Assembly (NCBI GenBank): GCA_034670405.1
Contig: JAXDDX010000024.1
Coordinates: 3,550,501 to 3,614,500, forward strand
Origin: Hoplostethus atlanticus
Lineage: Eukaryota > Chordata > Actinopteri > Trachichthyiformes > Trachichthyidae
DNA: 64,000 nt
Reading direction: 5' to 3'
The position numbers and the translations under genes were made by a program. Shown here piece by piece: positions 11,953 to 50,518 of the stretch; the first letter of the stretch is position 1, and each line of letters opens with the position of its first letter. The notes under the pieces are model-generated. The model ran no database searches. It was not told the DNA's origin and saw only the letters and a list, made by a program, of their open reading frames with translations.

Positions 11953-12031
11953 CTATGCTTTGGGTGACTGTCCTCAGTTTCTCCAGTAAGTCCCCTAGGG
12001 CCATCTCCTCTGTCTTCATCCACAGGATCAT
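11953..12031 (-). CDS. Candidate first coding exon of a downstream gene (26 codons, phase 1 end)
   Basis: A minus-strand frame beginning MILWMKTEEMALGDLLEKL and continuing RTVTQSI is cut in phase 1 by the donor G|GTGGGT. The first ATG is at 12031. A second one four codons later (MKTEEM) is an alternative start. The frame stays open upstream to an ATG at 12169, and TTTGGAAG just before 12031 could also act as an acceptor, so the 5' limit is uncertain. The peptide is a helix-like Glu/Leu/Lys segment. Its phase-1 end equals that of the segment at 6017-6173, as expected for alternative first exons joined to a common second exon. The product is not recognised, and MCF2L is suggested by position only. 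Confidence 0.4.
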
Positions 12032-13059
12032 CTTCCAAAGGGACAGTGGAAGACCAGCTGCCCAGCCAACAGACACTTTAGTAGGGAGAAGAGACAGCTT
12101 GCCTGCTTGGCTGCACGGTGCTCCAGAGAGTGGAGGACGATGAAGAGGATGAGAGAGGGGGACTGTCACAGTCGCAAGCCCAGCGCAGACGAGGGGTAGA
12201 AGGGCAGACTGCAGGGTATACTAACCCAGGATGTGGATGCGATGATGAGGGAGAGGAGGTGCCTGACTGCCTGACTGCCTGGCTGCTGTCGCTTGCCTCA
12301 GATTGGTGCTGAAGGCAAGAGAACTGAGAAGGGGGTGTGCCTGGGCAATGCTAGGATGCTTGCGAGAGATGGATGCATTCAAGAAGAGAGAGGATGCTGC
12401 AGAGACGGGAGAGGGGAGGATGCTGAGGCTGCTATGGCTGTGACAGCCCCAGCTGCAGTGATGACTCCTCCACAGAGGGATGCAGAGCAGAGGATGCAGG
12501 CAATGGAGGAGGAGGAGGAGGAGGAGACAGCCTCATTCACACATGATGGTGCAAACCTGTGCAGACCTGGTAGACAGAGAGAGGGGGAGGGGAGCCGAAG
12601 GTCTGCTTTTAGTTGGCTTTGCAGTTTCGAATTAACAGCTGATCCAAGAGTGACCTCCAGTGTGAAGAAAAGGCATGGCAGCTGTGTCACGACAGGTTTT
12701 CCTCTAGAGAGCAGAAGTAAAAGTAGCTCCAATTGGATGACACGCACCATTGATTATGCTGCATTGCCGCTTTGTGGCGACAGTTTGTTATAACAAGCAG
12801 GGTTGGGCTCATTTCTAAACTCCGGTTGCATTTCCACTAGATTCCAATACCTGTGTCTTCCTAAATGAGAAGAATTGTATGCTCTCATGGGTAACTTTCA
12901 TTCGCCATTTAAACTCTATTTGAAACTTCTATTTCATGTCACTCATGAGCACAAATTGAGCTGTAATAAATCTGTATCTGCCAATAAAGACAAACAGATG
13001 TGCTAGATTCAAGCGAGCACCGTGACAACGTGACCATTTACACAGAGGACGACATACCA
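12032..13059. other. Intergenic or leader sequence between ATP11A 3' end and next gene
   Basis: Contains G/A-rich sequence with a short GAGGAG run near 12508-12526. Open frames on both strands are low-complexity and lack recognisable domains. It may hold the promoter for the exon-like segment at 12.0 kb. Confidence 0.35.
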
Positions 13060-13065
13060 TTTTTT

Positions 13066-13082
13066 TTTATTGTTTCTTTATT
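13066..13082 (-). terminator. atp11a: Paired poly(A) signals
   Basis: On the minus strand AATAAA occurs at 13082-13077 and again at 13071-13066 (TAATAAAGAAACAATAAA). A T/G-rich stretch (TGTGTAAATGG, CACGTTGTCACGG) follows downstream, as expected for cleavage near 13050. Confidence 0.55.
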
Positions 13083-14453
13083 ACAAGCAGAATGACAATA
13101 CAGTGCTTTGCCCTCATTCGCTACAGATAGGCTGGCAAAAAAGTCAACGGGTGAACGTCTTTTGAAATAGTCATACAAAAAACAAAAAAAAAACAAAAGA
13201 AAAAACGTTCTCAAAACCTGTTTAGTAATACAAACAGTGCTGTACCGAAGGTGTGGGATGGAGCTTGCTGTTCACTGCCTTTCGAGAGCACAGTAATAGA
13301 CATTTCAGACCTATGCCAAGCTCAGTGGACGAGATGAGCACCTGCTGTTGTGCTGATATAAAAGCAGTCTGACATTCTGATCAGCAGTAGAAGGCTGGTG
13401 CGATAAACCCAGTGGAGACAGCGACTGACACCTACAGACACTTCATTCCCAGTCAAGTTATTTGGTCACACTTTTTTTTTTTTGCACACTACAATCTTCT
13501 TAGAAAAATAACTTGTGAGGAAGAGTGAACACTTATAAACCTCAGCAGGTGAACAATAGACCTTTCTTTAGGGGATAAACTAATCTGTTGTAGAACAAAG
13601 TGCAGTGTGTAGAGCTATTGGTTATTTTTCTAATGTTTTCATATCAGGTATTCTGTTCTCATTTTGGTTACAAACTTGAACACACATTCTGATAGAGTTA
13701 AAATATAGTCTTCTCTCCGGGATACAAAAGTAGCAAAAGAAAGATTCACATAAAAATTAACACGAATGGACAACACGAATAGGACGAGAAGAATGTGTGA
13801 CAAATCCATGGTTTCCCCTTCTGCTAACAAAGGGTGTCAGAACAATGACAGAAAATATATTCTTTGACTAAACCGGATTCCCTATAACTCCGTGGTAATA
13901 AAATAGACCTTATAATATTATTGTTTTGGGCCTTGGTACATGACATTTAGAATAGCTCTGGACATTCAGTATGGCGACAGCACAGTGAGGCGGGACACTG
14001 CGTGACAAGCACCAATGCCCTTCTGTTAAAACCTCTGAGGTCGGATGTTGTTCCCCTCAAATAAAACAAAACAAAACACCGATGCTTTAGTGAGTGAAAA
14101 CCAAATTAAAATTCCCAACCGAAGCAATAAAGCATATGTGCCCCGGTAAAACCTCAAACACCGGATATGGAAATCTGTGCAATGCGTTTGCAGACATACT
14201 GTATAAACACACAAAGATGCTACACAACACTTCAACACTTCCCGAGTCACTCGCTATAATGCACCGGATGAGCTTTGGACACAAGACTTCAGATGTTAGA
14301 AATGTACAAAAGAGGTTTCATCCATAATGAGCTACAATTGTTAGCTGGAGGACATGATGGAAGAATCAGTTCGACACTCTATTGATTTGATTGTGACACC
14401 GCCGATTCAAGTCATTCTCCTACTTCCACGAGACGTTAACGTCCCCCACTACC

Positions 14454-15228
14454 GCAGGCCGTTTTAGCATCAAGTCCCTAAAAAAGCACAGCTCAGTAAA
14501 ATACCCACTAGTACTTATTTATAGTCATAGTCGCGATTGTAATTTTACTAGTTGCTACATACAAAAATACTATTTCTAATTCTACTAATGACTAATTTGG
14601 TCACTTTTCTAATTTAACATTTTAATAAACACTACCTATTTATTTAATTTTTTAAGTTACGAGTGACTAATTTCATTTTTGCCACTCACTTTTATGTTAT
14701 TACTAGCAAAAAATTAAGCTTTTTTTTATTTTTTATTAAATCATATGGGGCTACACATTTTAGATATCAACTTTTCATTACTCAGAGGTCGTTATTTTAA
14801 TTAGTACTAGTCCCTAACCCAGTTCTACTAGTTCCTATTGTATTTTTTAAATTGTCACTATTCCTCTGTTACTAGTACCTTTAAATAGTGACTAGTGGTA
14901 TTTCAATAACTTCTATTTTGTATTCCAAATGAAGATAAGCATTTTTGTTTTTGGTAGACATGTTTTGTAAATACTTATCAAATGACAATGACTGATCAAA
15001 ACTAGATGTTGATCATACAATTGTAGGTTTTACTAGTCAAACTGAAAATGTTGATAGTATGAAATGGAATAAAATCTATTCAGTATTGGGGAAAAAAAAC
15101 TACTAGTATGAATAATAAATTAGATAATAGAGACAATAGAGACTAAAACTGGTCACTGAAAAATAAGTACAAGTGGCTAATTTTTAGTGACTGGTGCTTT
15201 TTGGGGAATAAAGGATAAAACGGCCTGC
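14454..15228. mobile_element. MITE-like DNA element with ~70-80 bp inverted ends and ACTAGT repeats
   Basis: The left end begins GCAGGCCGTTTTA and the right end finishes with its complement, TAAAACGGCCTGC. The match continues inward with gaps through AAAAAGCAC, CCACT and GTACTTATTT, giving imperfect terminal inverted repeats of roughly 70-80 bp. The interior is very A+T-rich and carries about nine copies of ACTAGT, like the subterminal transposase-binding repeats of some DNA transposons. There is no coding capacity and no clean target-site duplication. It lies in the proposed ATP11A 3' UTR. The superfamily is uncertain. Confidence 0.7.
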
Positions 15229-16713
15229 CACCCTTCCCAATATAATAACTTACATCCATTCATCATCAGTGACTGTCATTAATAATTTGAACAATGTAGA
15301 AAAAAACTCATGGAGTAATGCAATACAGAGAAAAGCCTCATAATGTGAGGATTTGCATTCCAAGACATCAGACATAAACTTTTGCATAACAGAGAGCATG
15401 GCAGCAAGCATACACAGCCATTAAACAAAGTAATTATTAGCAAGTCATTTAAGACATCCATAAATAAAGACCCTATCAGCCTTGGACTGCCGGGCAACGC
15501 ACTTACAAGAGCTACCTCCAGTGTCTGCCCTTGATTATTAACACTGCTGCTGTTACCATGCACGGCCACATGGCGGCGGGAGTGGGTACAGTATGCTCAT
15601 TGTTCATTGAAAGAAAAGGTGTCATGATATGGTTCATAATGAACGATGTCTGCGAGAAAGAGACTGAGGAACAACGAAGAAAAGAATAGATCAGCGTGCA
15701 GCACAGAGATCCTACACCTTTCACTCGCTGATAAGGATGGAAAGTGAGATGGACACAATAGAGATGGCAAAACGTAGGAGAAAGAAGAAAAATGGACACA
15801 CTGTACCGAACACATAAACCCTCACATCTCACTTAATCATCCACATATAGTTACGAACATGTTTGAACTGACCTAGAACCCTAAACCACTGAAAATATGA
15901 ATCTATGAATTAAGGCAGGGTGGCTAGAATACTGTACATCCCTCTTAGGACCTTTTCATTTTCCCTCTTTCTGCTGATGGGTGTGTGTAAGGCTTATAAT
16001 ACACCACTAGTGTTAGTTCTGCTTTTCCACCATTCTCCTTTGGCTCCTAGCCTGCTGCTGTGTGGTAACTGTAAGGCAAAGGTGTGTCACAACCGCACAA
16101 ACATACAGTATACGCATGCACGCAAGCACCCACGCACACGCGCGCACACCTATAGGGCTTAGCTTGAAGGCTGCCCTTACTTGGCCAGACCAAATACATA
16201 AATGTTTTCAACAAAGAACGTTTGCAGAACAGCAAAAGAAGATGACTGGAGGAACAGGCAAGAAAGAGTAAATAAAAAGGAGGAAAAAGAATACAAAAAG
16301 CCCAACCATTGACATGTTGAAATAGGACAGTTCCATAGTGCATGAAACAACGCACATTCATATATGGTTCCCCTTGTGTTCAGTAAGAGTCTTGGACAGC
16401 AGACATTTTCAAGTATTTCACATAGAGTTGGGCTAGGAACTTTGACAAGACTAAGACTGGACTGAAACAGAACAAAGACGTTACCAAAGTGTGAGGATGA
16501 GAGGTCAGGGCAATATTATCTAAAGGGATGTCCAATCAGGCGTGGCCCAGAAAATGCACATGGTGAACTCAGCGTGGAGGTTCTGATGCTTTTGCGTCAG
16601 TGTGTGAACAGGTTGGTTTGTATGTAGTAGTGTTTATGTCCTAAATCCTTGGAGATGCAGATTGAGGTCATACATCTTGGGATGTGAGTGATATGCGTTC
16701 ACACGATTTGTGT

Positions 16714-42852
<26,139 letters not shown>

Positions 42853-43020
42853 CCTCTTGACAGCCCCGGCGGCGACTAAACCGTGCAGTAGAGACGTTCA
42901 GCTCTCCTCGGATCCTCGTAAACGCTACCTAAAGTGTGTCTTTTCACCAGTATCCATCGCTCACGACCCCGGTGTCTCCATCTGTGATCGTGAGAAGCAG
43001 CGGTCTCTCAGTCGGCTGTT
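42853..43020 (-). promoter_or_regulatory. atp11a: ATP11A 5' leader with two short upstream ORFs
   Basis: On the minus strand the sequence before the start carries ATGGAGACACCGGGGTCGTGA (six codons plus stop, 42961-42981) and an ATG at 42957 followed by nine codons and TAG (42925). The region is moderately CpG-bearing (GTCGCCGCCGGGG). The transcription start cannot be fixed, so whether both are in the mRNA is inferred. Confidence 0.4.
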
Positions 43021-43909
43021 TTGATTTTCATGGCATCCTTGTGAAGAGCCATGTAGCAACCGGGCAGATATAACAACCTCTACTCACGGTGCTGGCTGCA
43101 TTTCCGGAGATATTTCACCACGTGCAACTCAACAGATCGTCTTGTATGTGACTCCCTGGATATTTTAGTGTTTTATTCCTGCAAAAAAAAAAATCTTTCA
43201 TGCAGTCTCTCTGTGTCCTGCTCTGCCTGTACAGAGGTGGCCCTCGCTGTAGCAGAGCAATGCGAAACGTACATTGCATTCACACGTCAGATGACTACGC
43301 TGGGCATGCGTACTGCGATTTTCCCACCCCTCCGGGAATACGTTTGAATACTGCACTATAATAAAAGAAGGAAATGGCTATAATAACCTCTACACGAAGA
43401 AGTCCCGGTGTGCTCTATACCCACGTGAGAGAACCGTTATGAAGAAGAGCTACAGTGTGCCTAGACGATACTGTACAAATATCACAGCACAACAATAAGT
43501 CCCTATAGGTATATTATTGGAATGCAGTTATTTATCGGTAATTTGTGAAATAATTTGGAGTAATTTTGACTATTTGACCAGTTCATCGCAGAGCTCTATA
43601 TTTTACGTGATTATTTCCCCCTAACCGCCGTAAAGCCTCACAGACTTCAACCTGTGAGTATTTTTAGGCCGAGACATTTCACATGTTCAAGTGTCACAGC
43701 CGCTTGTTTCCATAACATGCCAAATGGGACTCTCACTACGCATGCGCGAACACACGCGCTTGCACGCGCGTAAGCACACACAACTAACGACATGACTGTA
43801 ACATTCCTATACTATTCCTGTAGGGACTTTCACCCTGTCTGTTCTCAGTAGCGAGTTTTTAGTAACCTTATCGTACTGTAGCTATGGATTTTTTTCACAC
43901 ATTTATATC
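43021..43909. promoter_or_regulatory. atp11a: Probable ATP11A promoter region
   Basis: Upstream of the first coding exon. It is not a dense CpG island, but CGCATGCGCG at 43739-43748 matches the NRF1 core, and GGCATGCGTACTGCG near 43305 is related. No TATA box is obvious. The assignment is positional. Confidence 0.35.
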
Positions 43910-44000
43910 AAACACATACACACACGCCGACTCTCTCTCTTTCTCTCTCTCTCTATTTCACGCACGCACGCACGCGCACGCACGCGCACACACACACACA

Positions 44001-44045
<45 letters not shown>

Positions 44046-44046
44046 C
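43910..44046. repeat. Compound CA/CACG/CT microsatellite
   Basis: Alternating CACACG, GCACGC and CT blocks over about 135 bp. Confidence 0.9.
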
Positions 44047-45879
44047 CTCTATTACACATAGGCTACACACACACCCTCTCTCGCGCGCACTCTCTATACT
44101 GCAACTACAACAGCGGTCCTACGTCAGGTGGACGTCTGGTCGTCTTGGCTGTTATTGCACTATCAGCACTTTATAAAACGTCTACTGTATTTGTGAGCAA
44201 ATGGAGAGGAAATCTAAAATTAGCTCCATCTCCATCAGGGGATCCTCTGGCAGCGGAACGGCAGGGTGACGTCTGCCCCAGACGTTTCATTTGCGGAGTT
44301 ATGACTTTCAATTAGTACAGACGCTATTAATAATGCATAGGGATCCAACACTTTCAGCTCTGACGGACTAATGCTGGATGTCGCTGTTTACCTCCCTCAG
44401 GCCCCCAAGTCCATTAATGTTTCATGATGAGTTTGCCTCAATAGACAGATTGCAAAATGCCTTTTGTTTATAGGTACAGTTATAATGTTCCTCTCTATAT
44501 AACGCGATGTTTTATTGCAACGTGACGTCATGGTGTGTTTGGCTAAGTGCCCTTTTTCGCTTATTTGATAATTGATTTGTCCCTCGCGAAAAATAACTAG
44601 GCTATAGTAAGTTAATAGAAGGATACTATACAAATATCAGCAAAACTACAACTAAGCTTCTGTTATAGCATAACTAGTCATCCATACATCCCTGAAGAAT
44701 TTCATTCCAAAATGAGATATCCACCACCTTCTCTCAGAAATGATAGACACAATACAATCAGATTGTGGATTTACGTACAGGATAGTAGGAGACCTAAATC
44801 CTTTGTTGATACTTACACCTTTACAGGCTGCAACCTATGAATTTTTGATGCTGAATGATGAAATAAAAGCAATCCCACGCCCAAATGGATATATAGTATT
44901 TTGGAAATGAATTATTCAATCCCATAAGTATCTCTCAATACTGATTTTGTCTCCAGATGCTGATCGGCGAATCCCATTAGGAGTGAAGAGCAGCAGGCCT
45001 TCACTGACCCTCGGCAAGGGTTCGTGCTCCGTGTGTTTGTCACAGTAGTTTTCTCATAGATGACCGAGCATCAGGGCTCCAGCTGAAGAAATAGGGTCGT
45101 TGTTAATTCTTTCCCTCTGTCTTATTGCGTGGGCAAGAGAGAGCCGCAAAATGGGGCAGTAGGTTACTTCTCATCGTAGTCAGTGTTACCATTACACTGC
45201 TCCGTGCAGATCTTCTGGTCTGTGTCTTGGGATGGTGTTTTCAGTTTTTTCAGCTATGTCTTTTTGATGGCGGTATGCTGGCGGTCAGACTTCAAGCCGG
45301 CATGCCCTGCAGGGACAGAAAGAACAACCCCAAAGGATGGAGTAGCAATTATGAGGCCTGTTTATGTGGTGAGGGACAGTGTGGTCTGCTATGATGTTTA
45401 CTTAAACACTCAATAAGGGTAGGTGTATCACTTAGTGAAATCAATACCCGATGACAGTTTATGAGTAATCGATCGAGACCGTAGGATGTGGAGAAGTTCC
45501 GCTAACAGAAATGATGAGCAGCCATCGTAGACTACAGTGGTTGCAAATGTTAATACGCAGGGAACACAGGTAGACGGCGCCATCTAGTGGCCGTTATGCA
45601 AAAACACATTCGTTGCGTTAATGAATCAGGCTTTATAGATATCAGCATGCTCACAGCCACATCTCCGAGGCTGTAGATTTAGTACAGCTATGTAGCTACT
45701 AATTAATTGCTGTGATTAGTTGCAACCGTAGTATAGTTTAAGTACGTTTTGCCGTTTTTCAGGAAAGAACAAATTAATAGAAATTGATAACTACAGCACG
45801 TATTTAGTCTATAGCTTTATAATAAACACAACCAGAAGTTTCAATAGTGTTACAGTTATTTGATTGATTCGCTATTACT
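44047..45879. other. Intergenic stretch, nothing recognised
   Basis: No exon-like segment with splice signals and protein similarity was seen on either strand. Confidence 0.35.
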
Positions 45880-46330
45880 TGTGTGTGAGTGATGGAGCGC
45901 GTGACTTGAGTCGGTGAGCAGGTGAGCGCGCATGCGGGCGAACAAGCCTACACGTTTCTGTAAGAGCTCCCGCGTAATGGTGCGATCAGAGGCCAAATGA
46001 ATGCACCCCAAACACCTGCTAAGTTTAAGGATGTGTGCGTGTAATCGCCGCGCACACTGCAGGACACCGCTCCCCCTCCGCTCAAAGATAATAGGTGTGT
46101 TTGTCTGTGTCTCCGGCGGAGCCGCGGTGCGTCACATGCCTCCTCTCTCCATGCCCACTCCGGGTGCCAAGAGAGGGGCTTAAACCTGCGTCTGGAGATG
46201 GGAGCTGTGGAGATCCCAGGGAGCGGTTGCTTGGCACCGTGAAATAGGATTTGGGGAGGACCGAAGCGATGAAGCGAGAGGGAGAGGAGCCACTGCCAAG
46301 TCCTCTCTACGGATTTGGTGCCCCCCTCAC
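45880..46330. promoter_or_regulatory. GC-rich patch with NRF1-like site, possible promoter
   Basis: Locally CpG-enriched sequence (GTGAGCGCGCATGCGGGCG, AATCGCCGCGCACACTGC, CTCCGGCGGAGCCGCGG). The NRF1-like site CGCGCATGCGGG at 45927-45938 departs from the consensus at one base. It could be an upstream alternative promoter of ATP11A or a divergent promoter. Open frames across it look like chance frames in GC-rich DNA. Confidence 0.35.
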
Positions 46331-46995
46331 CCCTCAAACATATTCAGTTCACACACACACACACACAGACACACACACACACAAACAAACATACATGCAC
46401 ACAAACGCAGAGAGTTAGAAAAAGAGAGGGGGTGATTGCGGGTGGAAAGAGAGAGAAAAGAAAGACAGGGAGGGAGTATAATAAGAAGAACAGTGTTTTG
46501 GAGCAGTGACAGTGCAGTCAGAGAGACGGTGACCTGAACATGTGTTCCTCACGGTAACCATCTCATACAACACACTAATCCTGCCAGGGCTTTACCAGGT
46601 GCCTCCTGCGTGCGTGCGAGCGTGCGTGTATATATATGTCTGCGCGCCTATGCTGTGCATGTGTCTGTGTGTGCGTGTGCTTGTGTGCACGTTTGAGTAT
46701 GATCATTCTCCAAGTGACAGACACAGAATGACAGGACACAAAGGGGAGGGAGGAGTGGGGAAATAAAGGGGCGGTGCCACTCACATGGCTGTCAATGGAG
46801 GTGATTGATTTTCCGCCTCCTGTTATCGAGGCCAACAGCCACAGTGTCGCCTGATACCATTCCCTGTCTAGGTCTCTCTCTCTCTCTCTCTCGCTCTCTC
46901 TCTCTCGCTCTTTCTTTCTCTCTCTCCGCTCTCTCTCTCTCAATACAATATCAGCAGCTCAATACACAGAGGATAGGCCTATAAAGTATCATCTT

Positions 46996-47054
<59 letters not shown>

Positions 47055-48432
47055 CAATAGCCACTATCTAATCAGCGTAGTTGTCTTGATCTGACAGACA
47101 GAGTGCTAGAAATGGAAAATAAATCAGTGATTGGAGGGTCAAGATGTTTTTGAGCTTCAGAAAGCGAGATGAGTCTATCTCAATGGATACTTCTAGACAT
47201 TTCTATTTCCTCTCACATCTATCTGTTTATGTGAGACTATGTTGAATGTTGATCTGAAAGCCTCTTCTACGAAAAGCAAAATAAATAAAAAAGAAACAGC
47301 AGTATTTGTACAGAGGAAGTTGACAGCTTTCTGTGTTGGAATGTTGTGATTTTACCCACACTAACAATATTGATGGAAAAAGTACTCCAGGGAGAAAATC
47401 AATATTCAGTGAACATGTGTTGAGAAAATCTTCAAGGTGAAACAGGAGCACTGAGTCTTTCTGCCTCCCCCACCCTCTTTTCTTTCCCTGGCTCCTTCTC
47501 TCTTTATTTTTCACTTAGTTTTCCTTGCCTCTATTTCCATGCCCTCTCCACCCTCTCTTGATAGATTTCTTCTTTTTTTTTTTCCCCCAACATCCTACAA
47601 AGCACTTGGACAATTTTGCCATTACTCATATTATTGGTGGTGGTTGCAGACTGAGCCTTGGCTCCATTCCTCAGGGGTAATTGGAAACTGCAGGTGTGAG
47701 AGGGCACATTAGCATACACAGGCCATGCACGGCGCACTGCTCCAGCCCTAATGGCAGCATGAAAAATACATCTATCACGCTAATGCCGGGGAGATGGATG
47801 TGTGCTGTAGTTATAGCTCTGAGACCTCTGAGCGTGCGCACTCACTACTTTCCCAAAAGTGTGTCCATGTATGTGTGTGTGCATGAGAGACAGAGACAGG
47901 AAGATGGCACTGTGTGCTGATATAGCTGAGAAACTATATGCATGTGGCCCAAAACAGCTGTCATTTTCAGGCCAGGTCACTGTGACAGCATGTTCCTGTG
48001 TACATTGCAAATCAGATGACACGTACAGTATGCCATTTGATACAGTGCAGGTAGGTGGTCACTGTACTCTGAGGATTTTATACAGGACTCTGCGCTCAAT
48101 AGAACACCTCACTACTGGTTTCTGCGCGTCTATAATAACAAAGAGTAGAGTATTTCGAGTATTTTTGTATTGAATATCAATAATGGGTCTTGGTAGGCAG
48201 GGCTGCGATCTTTCAAATGTTCCACTCAGCCCAAGTGTCACTGTGGCAAGGAAGTATTGCTTTATTCCACTTTTATAGGGCAGCACACCAGCATTCAAAA
48301 GAGGAGAAATGTAGAGCAGAGCAACCAATTTCTTCCTTGGAGGCAAAGTGACGACCCAATTTGGACCCCCCATAGGGTGACATGTGGGCCCCCTCAACTT
48401 GCTAACCCTAGTCATGTGTCATTACCATATCC

Positions 48433-48440
48433 GCACGCAC

Positions 48441-48517
<77 letters not shown>

Positions 48518-48534
48518 CACACACACATACACAC
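48433..48534. repeat. (CA)n microsatellite, interrupted
   Basis: About 100 bp of CA with CT and AA interruptions. Confidence 0.95.
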
Positions 48535-50465
48535 TTGCAGGGGCTTTTCTTTGTTCTCTGTAGTTTTTCTTGTCAATAGAACTGTGCTGAAACAGCTTGT
48601 TACACTGTGACATCCATTGACTCCCAGACCCCCTGCTGGGCATGTCTCACTGCAGTTAGGGCTTCAGAGGAGGGAACCAGCCATCGCTCCACTCCTTCAG
48701 AAAAGGCTTTGGTTACCTCACAGGGCACAAGGTTGCTGAACAAGAGACAGTGACTGGTGGCTCAAAGTGCCTCCCAAGAGCATGCATCAAAATGTATGGA
48801 CGTGTGGTGGATGTGTACTGTGAACATATGGATGGATGGATGGATGGATGGATGGATGGAAGGGTGACTTCAGGTCAGGGGACAAAGCAAGTCATTAAAA
48901 GAAAAAGAGAGGAGCGAGAGAAGAGAAAGAGAGGAGCAAGAGAAAAGTATGCCCAGTGTAGAGGTTAAGATCCCCGTCTCTGAGCCCACCTGTCCCCCTG
49001 TTAGCCTGGGATTCAAACCCAGCTTTACCTCTTGTCTGTTTCAATAAATAACAAATCCTACAGTGACTTAATGACTTCAGCAGATCTAGAGGGATGTAGA
49101 TGCCTGGCCTGCTGGCAAGCATCAAAAAAGCCAAGGAGAGTGGACTGCCCCCTCTCCTTTTAGAGAGAGAGAGAGAGAGGAGAATACCCCAGGATTTCAG
49201 CATTGAAACATATTATCCCTACGCCATTAAAGCGGTAAACTGCAAGATTCTCAAATGTATTTATTTTTTAGGTGCTAAGCGATCATTGTTGTGGTCTTTC
49301 TGCACTGCACTTCCCAAAGATCACTTGTCAATCAAACAGCGGGGCGTCTTTTTCCTTAGATTTTCTGTTGAAGTTTGATTTTCGCTCTATTCTTTGTCTG
49401 TTCAGCCATGGTGGCTATCGCTGCTCATGCTAAATACCCAGTTCTTCTATTTATTCCAAACAAACCGCTGTTGCTGCGTCCAGAAACCTAAAGTGCCAGA
49501 GGATTTTTCCTGGGAAAGGGCTACCTGACACCTGTTAAGAACAGGAAATGTAAAATCTTTCATGTACTGGGTATAGGTTGAATGAGTCGGTGATAGAGAG
49601 TAGCAAAACGGGCATTTATTTATATGAAGATGGTGAAGATTATCACTTTAAGAGACTTCGGGAAACTGTAATATGAGAATAAATATGAAAAGAGGGTACG
49701 TGTGAGGTTGTGACAGTATCCAGGATGGGTTTTGGGGCGATCCTTTTACATTTTCTAGTTTTCTGTTGTTTTTTTGTTTGGTAGCACTGCCATAATAAAA
49801 GCACACCTCAATGTAAAAGTAGAGACAAGCAATGCATGAGTCCACAAACTCAGTTTCCCCTTCATTGTTCAGAGACCAACTCCAGGTTGTTGGTAGTGAG
49901 GTTTGGGGGTGTCCTTCATGTTCACAACACCTAATTGGACTTACGTTGGTAATATGAGCAACATTTTTGAATTCAGAAAATGAGGTATTCCCCTGGCTGT
50001 GAAAATAAGACAAATCAATTACTCTCATGGTCATCAATCCAAAACCTGTCTATCAAACCTATCAATCAGTTAATCAGTTAACACTCTTGAGACTGATAGT
50101 AGTCAAAGGCTATGGTACAGATGGTTAAGCAAAACTTTCATTGAGAATTTTGTCGTCTATAAGAAAGTCACCTGTCTTTGTGTTTGTGTCCTCGATCTCA
50201 GATGCACGTGTAATGGTACCTGTGAAAACCTGTGTGTGTGTGTGTACGTGTGTGTGTGTGTATGCGCGCACATGTGTTTTCCTTGCAGGAGGTCAGGATA
50301 CTCCCATGTTGACTGACTGTGAAGGATTATTATGGGATTAGGGGTGTCTCAGTTACCACGATGAGATGATAATCACAGTGGCAGTCCTCTGATCTCCACT
50401 GGGATAGGAGTGTCAATCAAACTGGAGATTCTCAGAGAGGAGAGGGAACACTGCTGTGTGGCTGT

Positions 50466-50471
50466 GTGTGG

Positions 50472-50517
<46 letters not shown>

Positions 50518-50518
50518 A
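50466..50518. repeat. (TG)n microsatellite
   Basis: About 50 bp of TG. Confidence 0.95.

Larger units (their letters stand above)
13060..16713 (-). other. atp11a: Likely ATP11A 3' UTR (long isoform)
   Basis: From the stop codon at 16714 down to the paired AATAAA signals near 13070, no exon or other gene is seen, so this 3.65-kb stretch is best explained as the 3' UTR of the transcript ending in the 16714-16989 exon. It is interrupted by a 775-bp inverted-repeat element at 14454-15228. The inference rests on the absence of an earlier strong signal with a GT-rich downstream element. Confidence 0.45.

Noticed and set aside
12293-12793. 166-codon plus-strand frame with a Glu run
   Set aside because: Low complexity, no domain, no splice or transcript context, and antisense frames are equally open. 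It is likely chance in G/A-rich DNA.
43884-44315. 143-codon plus-strand frame
   Set aside because: Mostly translation of CT and CA repeats.
45948-46337. 129-codon minus-strand frame in the GC-rich patch
   Set aside because: Basic, low-information peptide typical of chance frames in GC-rich promoter DNA; no homologous motif.
48957-49030. tRNA-like B box (GGGATTCAAACCC) suggesting a tRNA or tRNA-derived SINE
   Set aside because: No convincing A box, no cloverleaf stems at the right spacing and no SINE tail.
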